Assembly: GCA_964440735.1 (NCBI GenBank)
Contig: CAYTTK010000134.1
Span: forward strand, 1 to 7,131
Length of the DNA: 7,131 nt
Direction: 5' to 3'
Source of the DNA: CAZBWE01 sp964440735
GTDB lineage: Bacteria; Planctomycetota; Phycisphaerae; Sedimentisphaerales; Anaerobacaceae
Part shown: positions 1 through 6,788 of the stretch, piece after piece
Layout: each line of letters starts with the position of its first letter
Position numbering within the stretch: the stretch's first letter is position 1
Notes under the pieces: generated by a model
What the model saw: only the letters and a program-made list of their open reading frames with translations
The model's database searches: none
What the model was told of the DNA's origin: nothing
Position numbers and translations under genes: made by a program

Positions 1-207
1 TTTGAAGTCTATATTATAGTTACCACTACCGGTATATATACCTTCAGCAATGAGGATAGTATCACCATTATTAGCATCGTCGATTGCTGCTTGGATGTTA
101 CCAAAATCAGCAGCGCCATCGTCATCAACATATATTATTCGCGCCCCATTGGATACGCAAGTTACAGAAATGATAATGAGCAGGATATGCAATCCTTTTC
201 CCTTCAT
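1..207 (-). CDS. Secreted right-handed beta-helix protein, N-terminal part (runs off window)
   Basis: Only the first 69 codons are present; the gene continues past position 1. The ATG at 207-205 has a good ribosome binding site, AAAGGAG (222-216), eight bases upstream. Residues 1-22 form a signal peptide: basic start MKGKG, a hydrophobic core rich in L/I/V, and a likely cleavage after SNGA. The mature start follows the pattern YVDDDG...DFGNIQAAID.A..GDTI.IAEG.Y.G, which is the typical first coil of parallel beta-helix proteins of the pectate-lyase/polymorphic surface protein kind, common in planctomycetes. The protein is therefore exported, and is likely a surface or extracellular protein that binds or cleaves polysaccharide. 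The enzyme activity, full length and any C-terminal anchor cannot be judged here. It lies 42 bases after the four-helix membrane protein gene on the same strand and may be co-transcribed with it. Confidence 0.8.
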   Translation of the reverse strand, partial: MKGKGLHILLIIISVTCVSNGARIIYVDDDGAADFGNIQAAIDDANNGDTILIAEGIYTGSGNYNIDFK

Positions 208-249
208 GACCCTCACTCCTTTCAGAAATGTAAATTTTTCCTTTCGTCC

Positions 250-1074
250 CTAAAAGTATATTTCCTTGAATGACGAACTTCGCCAGTTTCCTATCCCATC
301 CCACCAAACAGGAATGTAGTCAACAATAGTTTCGTTGTGGTGATTTTGTTTGCATAAAGCCACTGCCATATTTCGCAGCTCTTGCATACAACTCAACCCC
401 CCCATTCGCCAGGCATTGACGCCTATATCAACTGCTTCACGCTCCGCCTGTTTGAAACCAACTTTATCGGTTGTCAACAGCCCAGCGAGCTTTTCAGCTC
501 TCATCTTCAAGATTTCTCGCCAGCGCTGTCCATCTAATTCTTCCTTCGCCAACACTTCTTCCAACAAATGTTCACGGGCCTTCTGCCTTTGCTCCCGTTG
601 CACTTTAACCTGGGCCAGTCGGCGACAGCGGTGTCTCCTGCTCTCAGGCAACAGCATTTCCAACAGTCCTATCGCCGGATCGACAATCACCCAGACTAAA
701 AAGGTCGTCCAGAAAGTTCCCAGTGCTATCCCAAACAAAAATCGACTGATTGTCGTTACGCCTATCATTCCCAGACAGCCTGCCAAGCCGCCTAAAAAAG
801 GCACAATCACGTAGAATCCCATATAATAACCCGTGGTGGTTAGAGGATGCTCTGCTTGTTCTTTTTGGCTCCTGCTAATTCCTCTGAAAAACGCAAACAA
901 ATATAAACTAACCAACAGAAAAACTATTAAGGCACCGTGCCCCGACAGCGAAAATACAACCCACCAATTTACACCTGTCTGACGCAATGCTAAAATCAGA
1001 ATATAGCCGACGCACACCATAAACCACGCCGTACTACAAAGATGAACCAATTTTAATACTTTCCGCTGACTCAT
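250..1074 (-). CDS. Unrecognised membrane protein: four predicted transmembrane helices plus charged cytoplasmic tail
   Basis: 274 residues; I do not recognise the family. Hydrophobic segments lie at about 9-30, 37-63, 83-105 and 110-134. A very basic stretch follows (RRHRCRR at 146-152, then many K/R/E to about 200) that looks helical, perhaps a short coiled coil. By the positive-inside rule both ends are cytoplasmic. The tail ends in an aromatic motif, VDYIPVWWDGIGNWR (251-265), preceded by a region with IGVNAWRMGG (217-226); these look like constrained, conserved sequence rather than linker. The ATG at 1074 is the first possible start after an in-frame TAA 18 bases upstream, and it has no clear Shine-Dalgarno sequence. 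The gene follows the Wza-like lipoprotein gene by 65 bases and precedes the beta-helix gene by 42, so a role in the envelope or in polysaccharide export is a guess from context only. Confidence 0.82.
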   Translation of the reverse strand: MSQRKVLKLVHLCSTAWFMVCVGYILILALRQTGVNWWVVFSLSGHGALIVFLLVSLYLFAFFRGISRSQKEQAEHPLTTTGYYMGFYVIVPFLGGLAGCLGMIGVTTISRFLFGIALGTFWTTFLVWVIVDPAIGLLEMLLPESRRHRCRRLAQVKVQREQRQKAREHLLEEVLAKEELDGQRWREILKMRAEKLAGLLTTDKVGFKQAEREAVDIGVNAWRMGGLSCMQELRNMAVALCKQNHHNETIVDYIPVWWDGIGNWRSSSFKEIYF

Positions 1075-1139
1075 TAATGCAAACCAACTAATTTAAAACC
1101 AAATAAACAAAGGTAAAAAATAAACTTAGCAGGCAAAAC

Positions 1140-1901
1140 TTATCTATTATATTCACCGCCAGTGTATCTACCACCAGCACCGCCGCCTTCCATAATGTAC
1201 ATACCAGTAAAAGCCCGAGCAATTGGCCGTATAAACTCTTCAATCTTCATAGCAACAGCAGCCAAAACAGTTGGCGGCACATATATAATGTCGCCTTCCT
1301 GCAGCATAACATCTTTACTGGCATCGCCATGAACAACCAACCGGTTATAGTTCACTTCAAAAATCTTAGGTTTAATACTCTTATCTCTTGACGGCCTTAT
1401 TACCTGAATCCGCCCCTTCCAGGCCATAGGATTAAGTTTTGCCTCAGAAAGGGCATATAATACCGTATCTCGCCCCGTATAGTCTTTTGGGCCGGGCAAA
1501 TATACCTCGCCTAATACGTAAAACGATTTGCTTCGGTACGCAACTACCCGCACGTCGAGAGGATAATCGCCCGCTAATTTGTAAAGCTCTGATACCTTCG
1601 CCTGCAAGTTCTTTGAAACCTGTTCAATATTCTTCCCCGCTGCTTCTATCTCGCCCAGACCTTCAAAACTTATCTTACCATCCGGACGAATCCGTTGCCG
1701 TTGCAGATCGATCCCCGGCACCTGAGAGCAATGTATCTCAACTTCGTCGGGCGGCTGTAAAACATAATTTTTAGCAGTAACCGCCACCTCATGGGGTTTT
1801 AGAAACGCCTCTATGTCTTTAGGATTAGACGAAAAGCAACCTGTTAGACTAACCATAATGAACGATAAAATCACCGCTCCTATTGCTCTCGTATATGACA
1901 T
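1140..1901 (-). CDS. Polysaccharide export lipoprotein (Wza/poly_export family with SLBB-like region)
   Basis: 253 residues. Residues 1-22 are a lipoprotein signal with lipobox L19-T20-G21-C22, so Cys22 should be lipidated and the protein placed in the outer membrane. Residues about 46-123 match the poly_export domain (start YVLQPPDEVEIH, then the RIRPDGKISFEGLGEI segment). A SLBB-like beta-grasp part follows at 126-171 (FYVLGEVYLPGPKDYTG, then a segment ending IQVIRPSRD) and finishes at 201-210 with QEGDIIYVPP. Residues about 212-232 could form an amphipathic helix like the one with which Wza crosses the outer membrane, and the tail is Gly-rich. Family members form the channel for capsule or exopolysaccharide export, usually with a Wzc-type inner-membrane partner, which is not in this window. 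The start is set by AAAGGAGGAG (1915-1906) four bases before the ATG. It is short for the family, with one SLBB-like unit. Confidence 0.92.
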   Translation of the reverse strand: MSYTRAIGAVILSFIMVSLTGCFSSNPKDIEAFLKPHEVAVTAKNYVLQPPDEVEIHCSQVPGIDLQRQRIRPDGKISFEGLGEIEAAGKNIEQVSKNLQAKVSELYKLAGDYPLDVRVVAYRSKSFYVLGEVYLPGPKDYTGRDTVLYALSEAKLNPMAWKGRIQVIRPSRDKSIKPKIFEVNYNRLVVHGDASKDVMLQEGDIIYVPPTVLAAVAMKIEEFIRPIARAFTGMYIMEGGGAGGRYTGGEYNR

Positions 1902-2245
1902 TATTCTCCTCCTTTCGGTTACGGCTTATGGGATACGCCGCCTAAAATTGACCATTATACGCTTTCAAACACACTCACACGTAAGGCTGTATACTAATCG
2001 ACTAATGTGTCCTGAGTCAAGTCTTTTCCTCAATTTTTTTTGAGTTATATGTCTCTGTTAAAATGGGTAATCTTACGCTAAACACCAAATACGCATAGGA
2101 CACTATAGATGCTTAACAGCTTAGCGACGAGCACCGAAGGCCGCCTTTTTTACTCGCATTAACCAATCTCGCCGCCAAAGCAATACAGTTTACCTTTATT
2201 CTCTTGTAATACTGGCGTAGTGGATGTAAAGTAAGTGGAAAGTAA
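1902..2245. other. Gene-free stretch between the export lipoprotein gene and tRNA-Lys
   Basis: 344 bases with no convincing coding frame. It holds the ribosome binding site and probable -10 box of the lipoprotein gene (up to about 1960). It also has a six-base direct repeat ACTAAT (1993-1998 and 2001-2006) and a T8 tract (2034-2041) flanked by CTCAA/TTGAG. Two short interleaved inverted repeats are present: GTGTCCT 2007-2013 with AGGACAC 2097-2103, and CGCTAA 2076-2081 with TTAGCG 2121-2126. Just before the tRNA there is a direct repeat, AAAGTAAG-tgg-AAAGTAAG (2228-2246). A possible -10 for the tRNA, TAATAC at 2207-2212, has no matching -35. None of these is strong enough to name an RNA gene. 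Confidence 0.5.
1954..1959 (-). promoter_or_regulatory. Possible -10 box (TATAAT) for the export lipoprotein gene
   Basis: On the minus strand, 1959-1954 reads TATAAT, a perfect -10 hexamer. Transcription would start near 1947 and give a leader of about 46 bases before the ATG at 1901. No good -35 hexamer is found 16-18 bases upstream, so an activator or another sigma factor may be needed. A direct repeat, ATTAGT-cg-ATTAGT (minus strand, 2006-1993), lies just upstream of where the -35 would be and could be a binding site. Confidence 0.4.
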
Positions 2246-2318
<73 letters not shown>

Positions 2319-2484
2319 TTGACCTTCTGCCCGGTGATGATAATTGAGTTTCGGAGATAACTAATTCACGCATTAACAAGCACTTATCAGCATTATATAT
2401 TTGATTTTTCCTGCACCTTTACTGCTATATCTTCCTTACCGCAAACCTTTTAAAGTAATTTCTTAGATCTGCCGATTTTTAACG

Positions 2485-2490
2485 TATAAT
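2485..2490 (+). promoter_or_regulatory. Possible -10 box (TATAAT) for the PilZ gene
   Basis: A perfect TATAAT at 2485-2490 would start transcription near 2497, about 19 bases before the ATG. A -35 match is poor (TTAGAT with a 16-base spacer). The eight bases CGTATAAT are the same as at the export lipoprotein -10 box on the other strand. A moderate ribosome binding site AAGGG (2503-2507) lies eight bases before the ATG at 2516. Confidence 0.45.
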
Positions 2491-2515
2491 AGCCAGGGTT
2501 TCAAGGGCACAAATA

Positions 2516-2866
2516 ATGAATAAAACCAAAGAACGAAGAAAAGAAGAAAGATTACAATATCATTTGCCTGTCTGGTTTAGCAAAGACCCTAATGAAACAG
2601 CTACCCGGGGAATTATGGTTGATATATCCAGCAGTGCGATGGCATTTAGTTGCGACGCAGACAAAAACCTTCCATATCTCGGTCAACGTTTAACTACCCG
2701 CTTTAGCCTGCCACATACTGGTAGAAACCACTGCTCATCTATTAAAAGTTTTACTCGCACCGGTCGTGTTTCCCGAGTAGAGAGTATAAGTGACAACCTC
2801 TGTCGTATCGCAATTCAATTTGATGACCCTCCGCCTTTTTGGGACATACCTCCCATAATTAAATAG
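2516..2866 (+). CDS. Small PilZ-domain protein (probable c-di-GMP binding)
   Basis: 116 residues, the size of a stand-alone PilZ domain. The N-terminal arginine motif is present: R8-K-E-E-R12 fits RxxxR, followed by the first strand (LQYHLPVWF, 13-21). The second motif, normally D/N-x-S-x-x-G, is D36-I-S-S-S-A41, with Ala in place of Gly. Later strands include RTGRVSRVES (81-90) and CRIAIQFDD (96-104), as in other PilZ proteins. The family binds cyclic di-GMP and controls motility, secretion or polysaccharide synthesis through protein contacts. There is no signal peptide or membrane segment, so it is cytoplasmic. It appears to be a single-gene unit. It sits about 0.6 kb from the divergent polysaccharide export gene, with a tRNA between them, so a link to export is suggestive only. 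Ala41 may alter ligand affinity. Confidence 0.85.
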   Translation: MNKTKERRKEERLQYHLPVWFSKDPNETATRGIMVDISSSAMAFSCDADKNLPYLGQRLTTRFSLPHTGRNHCSSIKSFTRTGRVSRVESISDNLCRIAIQFDDPPPFWDIPPIIK

Positions 2867-2960
2867 CTACTGCCACTATAATTTTATATAAGAGCCTTGT
2901 CATCCAATATCCGGCACTATTGAAATATCAGCACGAAAGCGGCTTTACATTTGTTTGTAT

Positions 2961-3001
2961 CGGTTGTTATTATCGACAGAAATTATCAACCGTTTACTTT
3001 T
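2961..3001 (+). terminator. Possible weak terminator after the PilZ gene
   Basis: CGGTTG (2961-2966) can pair with CAACCG (2987-2992), with a loop of 20 bases that has a few inner A-T pairs. The stem is followed by TTTACTTTT (2993-3001). It lies about 95 bases after the PilZ stop, in the convergent gap with sppA. On the minus strand no T-run follows the stem, so it would serve mainly the plus-strand transcript. The stem is short and the loop large, so the call is weak. Confidence 0.3.
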
Positions 3002-3034
3002 AACACTCACATTTCTTTCCGCTGTAGTCGATTG

Positions 3035-4090
3035 TTAATATGCACTCCAAAGATACAATACCTGAGGCGTACTAAGTTCATACAGCGCGTCTCTGTCGAT
3101 TTTTAGTATGCTTCGACTGCGGGAACTTAGAAAGCCGGCCCAGGAAAAAGGCTCGCAATATTCTACTACCCGGGCCTTGTCGAGCCCTGCAAGTGACCTA
3201 ACCTGTTCTATTGCCTCATCCAGATAGCCAATCTCATCTATCAGCTTTATATCGTGTGCTTCCTGTGCAGCATAAATACTACCGTCGGCTAATAGTTTCA
3301 CATCATCTAACGACAGTTCCGGCCTTCCATCGGCAACAACCTCCAAAAATCTGCTATAGGCAGGGCTGATTAGCTTGTCCTGGACATATTGTCGCTGCTC
3401 ATCTGTAATTGGCTGAAATGAACTGGGCCAATCCTTTTTCGGGCCCGATGTAATTACGACCGGCTGAATGCCAAGCTTTTCCTCCAGCAATTCCTGAAAA
3501 ACAAAATGCCCAAACATCACACCAATCGAACCGGTAATCGTGGTCGGCTCGGCTACGATTTTCTCGCAAGCAACTGAAATATAATAGCCCCCTGAAGCAG
3601 CAACTCCCTGCATAAATGCAACAACCGGTATACCTTCCTCTTGCCGGTATTTGCGGATTTCGTTATAGATTTGGTCACTATCCGAAATAGTTCCACCAGG
3701 GGAATTTATGCGAACAATTAAACCCTTGACCCATCTATCCCCCCGAGCATACTTCAACTGCCTGAACACATTATCAGATTGTTCGTCATGGATTACGCCT
3801 TCCACCGTAATTACCGCAATCTTGCTTCTCCACGGCCCATCTCGCAGCACTTCTTCATCAAGACCGTCTCTTCGTCCAGACGTAAAGAACACGATTAAGA
3901 CCATCAGCATTATCAACAGCGTCATATTCGCCATAATTGATAGTGCTAAAACAATGCCCCAGAAAATCTTCCAGCCGATTCCTTTTTTTGCTGTCTCAAT
4001 TGTCGGCCCAGTTTGACCCAAATCTGAAATCGACTCCGACGGTCCTGATGCCGCTGGTTCCGACAGATTATTGTTCTGATCAAAATCCAT
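3035..4090 (-). CDS. sppA: Signal peptide peptidase SppA-type serine protease (S49 family)
   Basis: 351 residues from the ATG at 4090. An N-terminal polar tail (1-38, rich in S/P/N) precedes one membrane helix (about 42-70), so the protease domain should face the periplasm. Single-domain S49 features follow: INSPGGTISDSD (128-139), nucleophile Ser166 in GVAASGGYYIS, TGSIGV (186-191), and general base Lys219 in SGPKKD. Ser and Lys are 53 residues apart, against 52 in the Bacillus subtilis enzyme, so an active Ser-Lys dyad is likely. The family degrades signal peptides left in the membrane and takes part in membrane protein quality control. A TTG five codons upstream keeps the frame open, but the ribosome binding site GGAGGG lies between it and the ATG, so the ATG is the start. 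The gene has its own strong promoter although it lies on the same strand after the kinase/DUF4432 pair. Confidence 0.95.
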   Translation of the reverse strand: MDFDQNNNLSEPAASGPSESISDLGQTGPTIETAKKGIGWKIFWGIVLALSIMANMTLLIMLMVLIVFFTSGRRDGLDEEVLRDGPWRSKIAVITVEGVIHDEQSDNVFRQLKYARGDRWVKGLIVRINSPGGTISDSDQIYNEIRKYRQEEGIPVVAFMQGVAASGGYYISVACEKIVAEPTTITGSIGVMFGHFVFQELLEEKLGIQPVVITSGPKKDWPSSFQPITDEQRQYVQDKLISPAYSRFLEVVADGRPELSLDDVKLLADGSIYAAQEAHDIKLIDEIGYLDEAIEQVRSLAGLDKARVVEYCEPFSWAGFLSSRSRSILKIDRDALYELSTPQVLYLWSAY

Positions 4091-4097
4091 AATAAAT

Positions 4098-4103
4098 CCC
4101 TCC
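4098..4103 (-). promoter_or_regulatory. Ribosome binding site that fixes the sppA start
   Basis: GGAGGG (minus strand 4103-4098) lies seven bases before the ATG at 4090. It overlaps the codons after the in-frame TTG at 4105, which rules out TTG as the likely start. Confidence 0.85.
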
Positions 4104-4118
4104 AAAATAACCTACTAT

Positions 4119-4146
4119 ATTATAACAACCCAAACTCTGCTGTCAA
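4119..4146 (-). promoter_or_regulatory. Near-ideal sigma-70 promoter of sppA
   Basis: On the minus strand TTGACA (4146-4141) is followed after 16 bases by TATAAT (4124-4119). Both hexamers are perfect. The start of transcription would be near 4112, giving a leader of about 22 bases that includes the ribosome binding site. This implies strong housekeeping expression of sppA, independent of the sugar genes upstream. Confidence 0.8.
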
Positions 4147-4260
4147 TCATATTCTGCTGGCAACACCTGTGAAATGAACAATCCATTTTCATCCACTGCT
4201 GTTAGCGCTTGTAGCCCGTGGTCGTTAGTCCCAAATCCAGAATTCCTACCATAATTATCA

Positions 4261-5334
4261 TTAAAATGCGGCTTTTAGAAAACGATTGATTTGCCTTTGG
4301 TCAGTTAAAACTGTCATTGTAAGGTCATAAGTTCTGCTTGCCCCCGGAGCGATATGAATTAGTTTCTTCTGCTTTCTCGCCTGATTCTGACCAATTGGCA
4401 GGTTGGTTCCCGGTTCCAGAGCCGTAACATATTCGCCGATGCCCCAGTGTTGCCAGTTGGCAAGGCACGGCAACTGCTTCTTCTTATATTTCATCATAAG
4501 GGCAAGATGAAGCCCTTGATTATAAAAACCAACAGTGCATATTCCACTTTTGTTGGCCATCACATCAATAAAGCCACAGGCCTCACCCGCCCCTCTATGA
4601 CTTTCGAGGGGGCCCTGGCATTTTCGGAAATTGTGTTTTCTATTAAATATGGCGTTATCCATATTCGTACCACGAGATACACATTTTCCTTTCCATACAA
4701 TATCTGTCCCTTCATCAACCAACGGCCAGCCGAAGTTACAATGATATAATATCATATGCGCCGATGGGGTATTGCCGAGATTGGTCACAATATCGTGAAC
4801 TCTAATAGTCGGCTCACCGATAGTGCTCGATATGGTCCGTCTCAGTTCCAGATTAGGCCCGAATACACAAGACTCTTTCATCACGGCCGTTATACTCATC
4901 TGAAGTTTTCCTGCCGTTAGTTCTGGTTGCACAATTGATTCAATCCTGCCCGGAATATTACTAATTCGCCCGTGTAACCCCCGCTCACCGAATTTATCGG
5001 TTTCAGGTCCGCCAACGTGGGTCAAGCCGCAAGTCGTCAACAAACCACCGGCGAAAGAATACAGCCATTCCAGTCCCTTATTGGCGTCCGGCCGGGCTGC
5101 GGTTACGCCACCGTGACTGAGCCAAGCAAGACTGTATTGATTATAGAACGCATCGACAATATCCAGTCCTCTATCGATAACTACCTTATATCTAAGACCT
5201 TCTCCTGTGTTCACCCACGCAATTCGTGTCCCTTTATCAGGCCCGTTATCAAGAACCGAAGTCTCAATACCTCCAAGCTGGGCATTATTGATAACCTTAT
5301 CTTTCCAGCTTAATTTAGAATCCTTCGTGACCAT
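4261..5334 (-). CDS. DUF4432 family protein (aldose 1-epimerase/mutarotase-like)
   Basis: 357 residues from the ATG at 5334. The sequence has the marks of DUF4432, a relative of galactose mutarotase. These are DRGLDI (54-59), a GLTHVGGP/ERGLHGR segment (103-123) with His121, YHCNFGWPLVDEGT (197-210) with His198, and ALEPGTNLP (305-313) with Glu307. The two His and the Glu sit where mutarotases keep their acid and base, so anomerisation of a sugar or sugar acid is likely; this is inference from the fold family. There is no signal peptide, so it is cytoplasmic. A GTG at 5355 overlaps the kinase stop, but AGGAAAGGAA just before the ATG at 5334 supports the later start. It follows the PfkB kinase by 17 bases, and the two probably act on the same sugar. 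Substrate unknown. Confidence 0.88.
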   Translation of the reverse strand: MVTKDSKLSWKDKVINNAQLGGIETSVLDNGPDKGTRIAWVNTGEGLRYKVVIDRGLDIVDAFYNQYSLAWLSHGGVTAARPDANKGLEWLYSFAGGLLTTCGLTHVGGPETDKFGERGLHGRISNIPGRIESIVQPELTAGKLQMSITAVMKESCVFGPNLELRRTISSTIGEPTIRVHDIVTNLGNTPSAHMILYHCNFGWPLVDEGTDIVWKGKCVSRGTNMDNAIFNRKHNFRKCQGPLESHRGAGEACGFIDVMANKSGICTVGFYNQGLHLALMMKYKKKQLPCLANWQHWGIGEYVTALEPGTNLPIGQNQARKQKKLIHIAPGASRTYDLTMTVLTDQRQINRFLKAAF

Positions 5335-5340
5335 TTCAGC

Positions 5341-5352
5341 TTCCTTTCCTTT
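5341..5352 (-). promoter_or_regulatory. Ribosome binding site that fixes the DUF4432 start
   Basis: The minus strand at 5352-5341 reads AAAGGAAAGGAA, ending six bases before the ATG at 5334. It overlaps the last base of the kinase stop codon, so the two genes are likely translationally linked. The alternative GTG at 5355-5353 has no such site upstream. Confidence 0.75.
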
Positions 5353-6569
5353 CACTTATCTGCTTGATTCAAAGTCTTCTGCAGTCCTTCAAAATTCTCA
5401 TACGTTTCGCCGTTTTCAACCACGCTGAGCATCCTATCATAGCTCATAATATTGCTGTATCTATCTTCAAGCGGCGATTTGATAAAAAGTGATGCGAACA
5501 AATTGCCCATCTGCACTGCTTCTACAAAGTCCATTGTGCCACTTTTAAACTCATCAAGATGGGATGCAATATATGTCATAAGTCCTGCCCTGAACGAGTC
5601 CCCTGCTCCGACAAGGTCAACTATCTCCCCCACCATAAACTTAGATTCAACTTTGTTTGGGCCGACGATATTACCATCCGGGCAAATATGCTTCTCGTAG
5701 GCACCGTCACTAACAGTAACACCAAACAGCTTTGTTCTGTTATCTCTCTGCCAGAACCTTTCGGTCAAAAAGTCAAGAAAATGTTCGTCGTTTTCATTTT
5801 CTTCAAATTCATCCCAGGCCCGTCCCGGAGCAAGTGTATTTTCTATCAGCTTTGCTTCATCGCAGGACGTAAAGAACAAATCAACTTCAGGCAAAAGCGG
5901 CTCTAAAAGCCAGTATTGTTCTATCGGTCCTCCCGACCTAAGCAGCTCAGAAGGATTGCCCGTTAAGGTATGGCTGTCAACAATTGTTATAGCACCTTTA
6001 CTCCGGCACCATTTAATAAATCCCGCCAGGTCCCGACCTTCATTGGCATCTCCTCTTTCTGATAATCCCGAATACATATAGTAAACTATATTAGGCCTTA
6101 ATCGTTTAACCGCACCTTTGAATACATCAAAGTCAAAATCGTCGTTGGCGTTGGGAAAATAGGCGATACCACTTCTATCTTCTCCGCCGGTACAATGAAT
6201 AAATGTAGTGCCTGAGGGTAAATCAGGGTGTATGTGAATTTGCGACACATCGATACCATTTGCGACCATCAAATCATAAAAAAACCTGCCCTGGGCATCC
6301 TGACCATCGAAATCACCCTTACCGAGGTTAGCACCAACCGCAACCTTCAAGCCGGTCCGTGCTACCAGAGGAGCTGAGTTTCCTGGCCCACCGGCGGTAG
6401 CAAAACCCTGCTCAATCCACTGCCTTAACTGCCTCTGAGAATAATTCGGCATGTCTTCGGTCTTGCACTTAGCCAGCCCTCCCTTTGCGACCAATTTATC
6501 GGCAAACTCAAAATCAGGCCTTCTAAAATCTGCCACTGCATTATTCAGAATCAACACATCTACAGCCAT
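5352..6569 (-). CDS. PfkB-family (ribokinase-like) carbohydrate kinase
   Basis: 405 residues. PfkB features in order: first strand VDVLILNNAVADF (3-15); substrate-side glycine motif GGPGNSAPL (60-68); TGLKVAVGANLGKGDFDG (72-89); a lid region around 111-140; and the ATP/catalytic motif DLVGAGDSFRAGL (318-330) with anion hole GAGD 321-324 and catalytic base Asp324. The protein phosphorylates a sugar or nucleoside with ATP in the cytoplasm. It is longer than usual (about 300-340 residues): there is extra sequence at 16-58 and an acidic insert near 245-278 (EFEENENDEHF). The ATG at 6569 is the first start after an in-frame TAA and has no Shine-Dalgarno sequence. A TAAAAT box six bases upstream suggests a leaderless message. 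It heads a two-gene unit with the DUF4432 gene. The substrate cannot be told from sequence. Confidence 0.92.
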   Translation of the reverse strand: MAVDVLILNNAVADFRRPDFEFADKLVAKGGLAKCKTEDMPNYSQRQLRQWIEQGFATAGGPGNSAPLVARTGLKVAVGANLGKGDFDGQDAQGRFFYDLMVANGIDVSQIHIHPDLPSGTTFIHCTGGEDRSGIAYFPNANDDFDFDVFKGAVKRLRPNIVYYMYSGLSERGDANEGRDLAGFIKWCRSKGAITIVDSHTLTGNPSELLRSGGPIEQYWLLEPLLPEVDLFFTSCDEAKLIENTLAPGRAWDEFEENENDEHFLDFLTERFWQRDNRTKLFGVTVSDGAYEKHICPDGNIVGPNKVESKFMVGEIVDLVGAGDSFRAGLMTYIASHLDEFKSGTMDFVEAVQMGNLFASLFIKSPLEDRYSNIMSYDRMLSVVENGETYENFEGLQKTLNQADK

Positions 6570-6575
6570 ATCTTC

Positions 6576-6581
6576 ATTTTA
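6576..6581 (-). promoter_or_regulatory. Possible -10 box of the kinase gene (leaderless)
   Basis: TAAAAT on the minus strand (6581-6576) ends six bases before the kinase ATG. If used, transcription would begin at about the A of the ATG. The -35 region at the proper distance (TATATA) is not a match, so support is mainly the box position and the lack of a ribosome binding site. Confidence 0.3.
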
Positions 6582-6760
6582 CAAAAGTATTCCGCTAATA
6601 TATAGACATCAACATTATCCCCACCATCTATCCATTTGCAATAATAATCCCTTAAAGTTCTTAGTCCTGACGAATTTCGAAATATCAAAACATCAGTAAA
6701 ATAACGACCTTTCACTATCTTCAAAAAAGAGGTACGACTTCCCGCGCCATTTTCTAAAAC

Positions 6761-6788
6761 TTGACAACTTTTATTTTGAGTCTAAAAT
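6761..6788 (+). promoter_or_regulatory. Sigma-70 promoter of the acyltransferase gene
   Basis: TTGACA (6761-6766), a 16-base spacer, then TAAAAT (6783-6788). The -35 is perfect and the -10 differs at one base. The expected transcription start is near 6795, two bases before the ATG at 6797, so the message would be leaderless or nearly so. No ribosome binding site is seen in front of the ATG, which agrees. Confidence 0.65.

Noticed and set aside
350..814. Plus-strand open frame of 154 codons opposite the four-helix membrane protein gene.
   Set aside because: Its product is rich in S, T, P, N and C with no domain-like pattern, there is no ribosome binding site, and the opposite strand has clear membrane-protein structure. 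It is a shadow frame.
2029..2044. CTCAA-T6-TTGAG, as a hairpin or terminator.
   Set aside because: Only five pairs, mostly A-T, with the T-run in the loop rather than after the stem.
2101..2151. T-run at 2146-2151 after a GC-rich stretch, as an intrinsic terminator for a small RNA.
   Set aside because: The GC-rich bases before the run do not fold into a convincing stem.
4091..4105. A TTG start at 4105 giving sppA five more residues.
   Set aside because: The strong ribosome binding site GGAGGG falls inside this extension and is well placed for the ATG at 4090.
4170..4191. Imperfect inverted repeat TGAAATG / CATTTTCA between DUF4432 and sppA, as a possible terminator or operator.
   Set aside because: The stem is A-T rich with a bulge, has no T-run after it on either strand, and lies outside the sppA core promoter. 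It is most likely chance.
4146..4260. An open minus-strand frame after the DUF4432 stop with protein-like composition (about 40 codons ending in a TGA within the sppA -35 box).
   Set aside because: It has no start codon before an internal GTG, no ribosome binding site, and opens just after an in-frame TAA within the end of the DUF4432 gene. The DUF4432 protein already has full family length, so this is not a missed extension.
5335..5355. A GTG start at 5355 for the DUF4432 gene, overlapping the kinase stop as GTGA.
   Set aside because: The overlap is attractive, but no ribosome binding site precedes it, whereas AGGAAAGGAA precedes the ATG at 5334 at the right distance.
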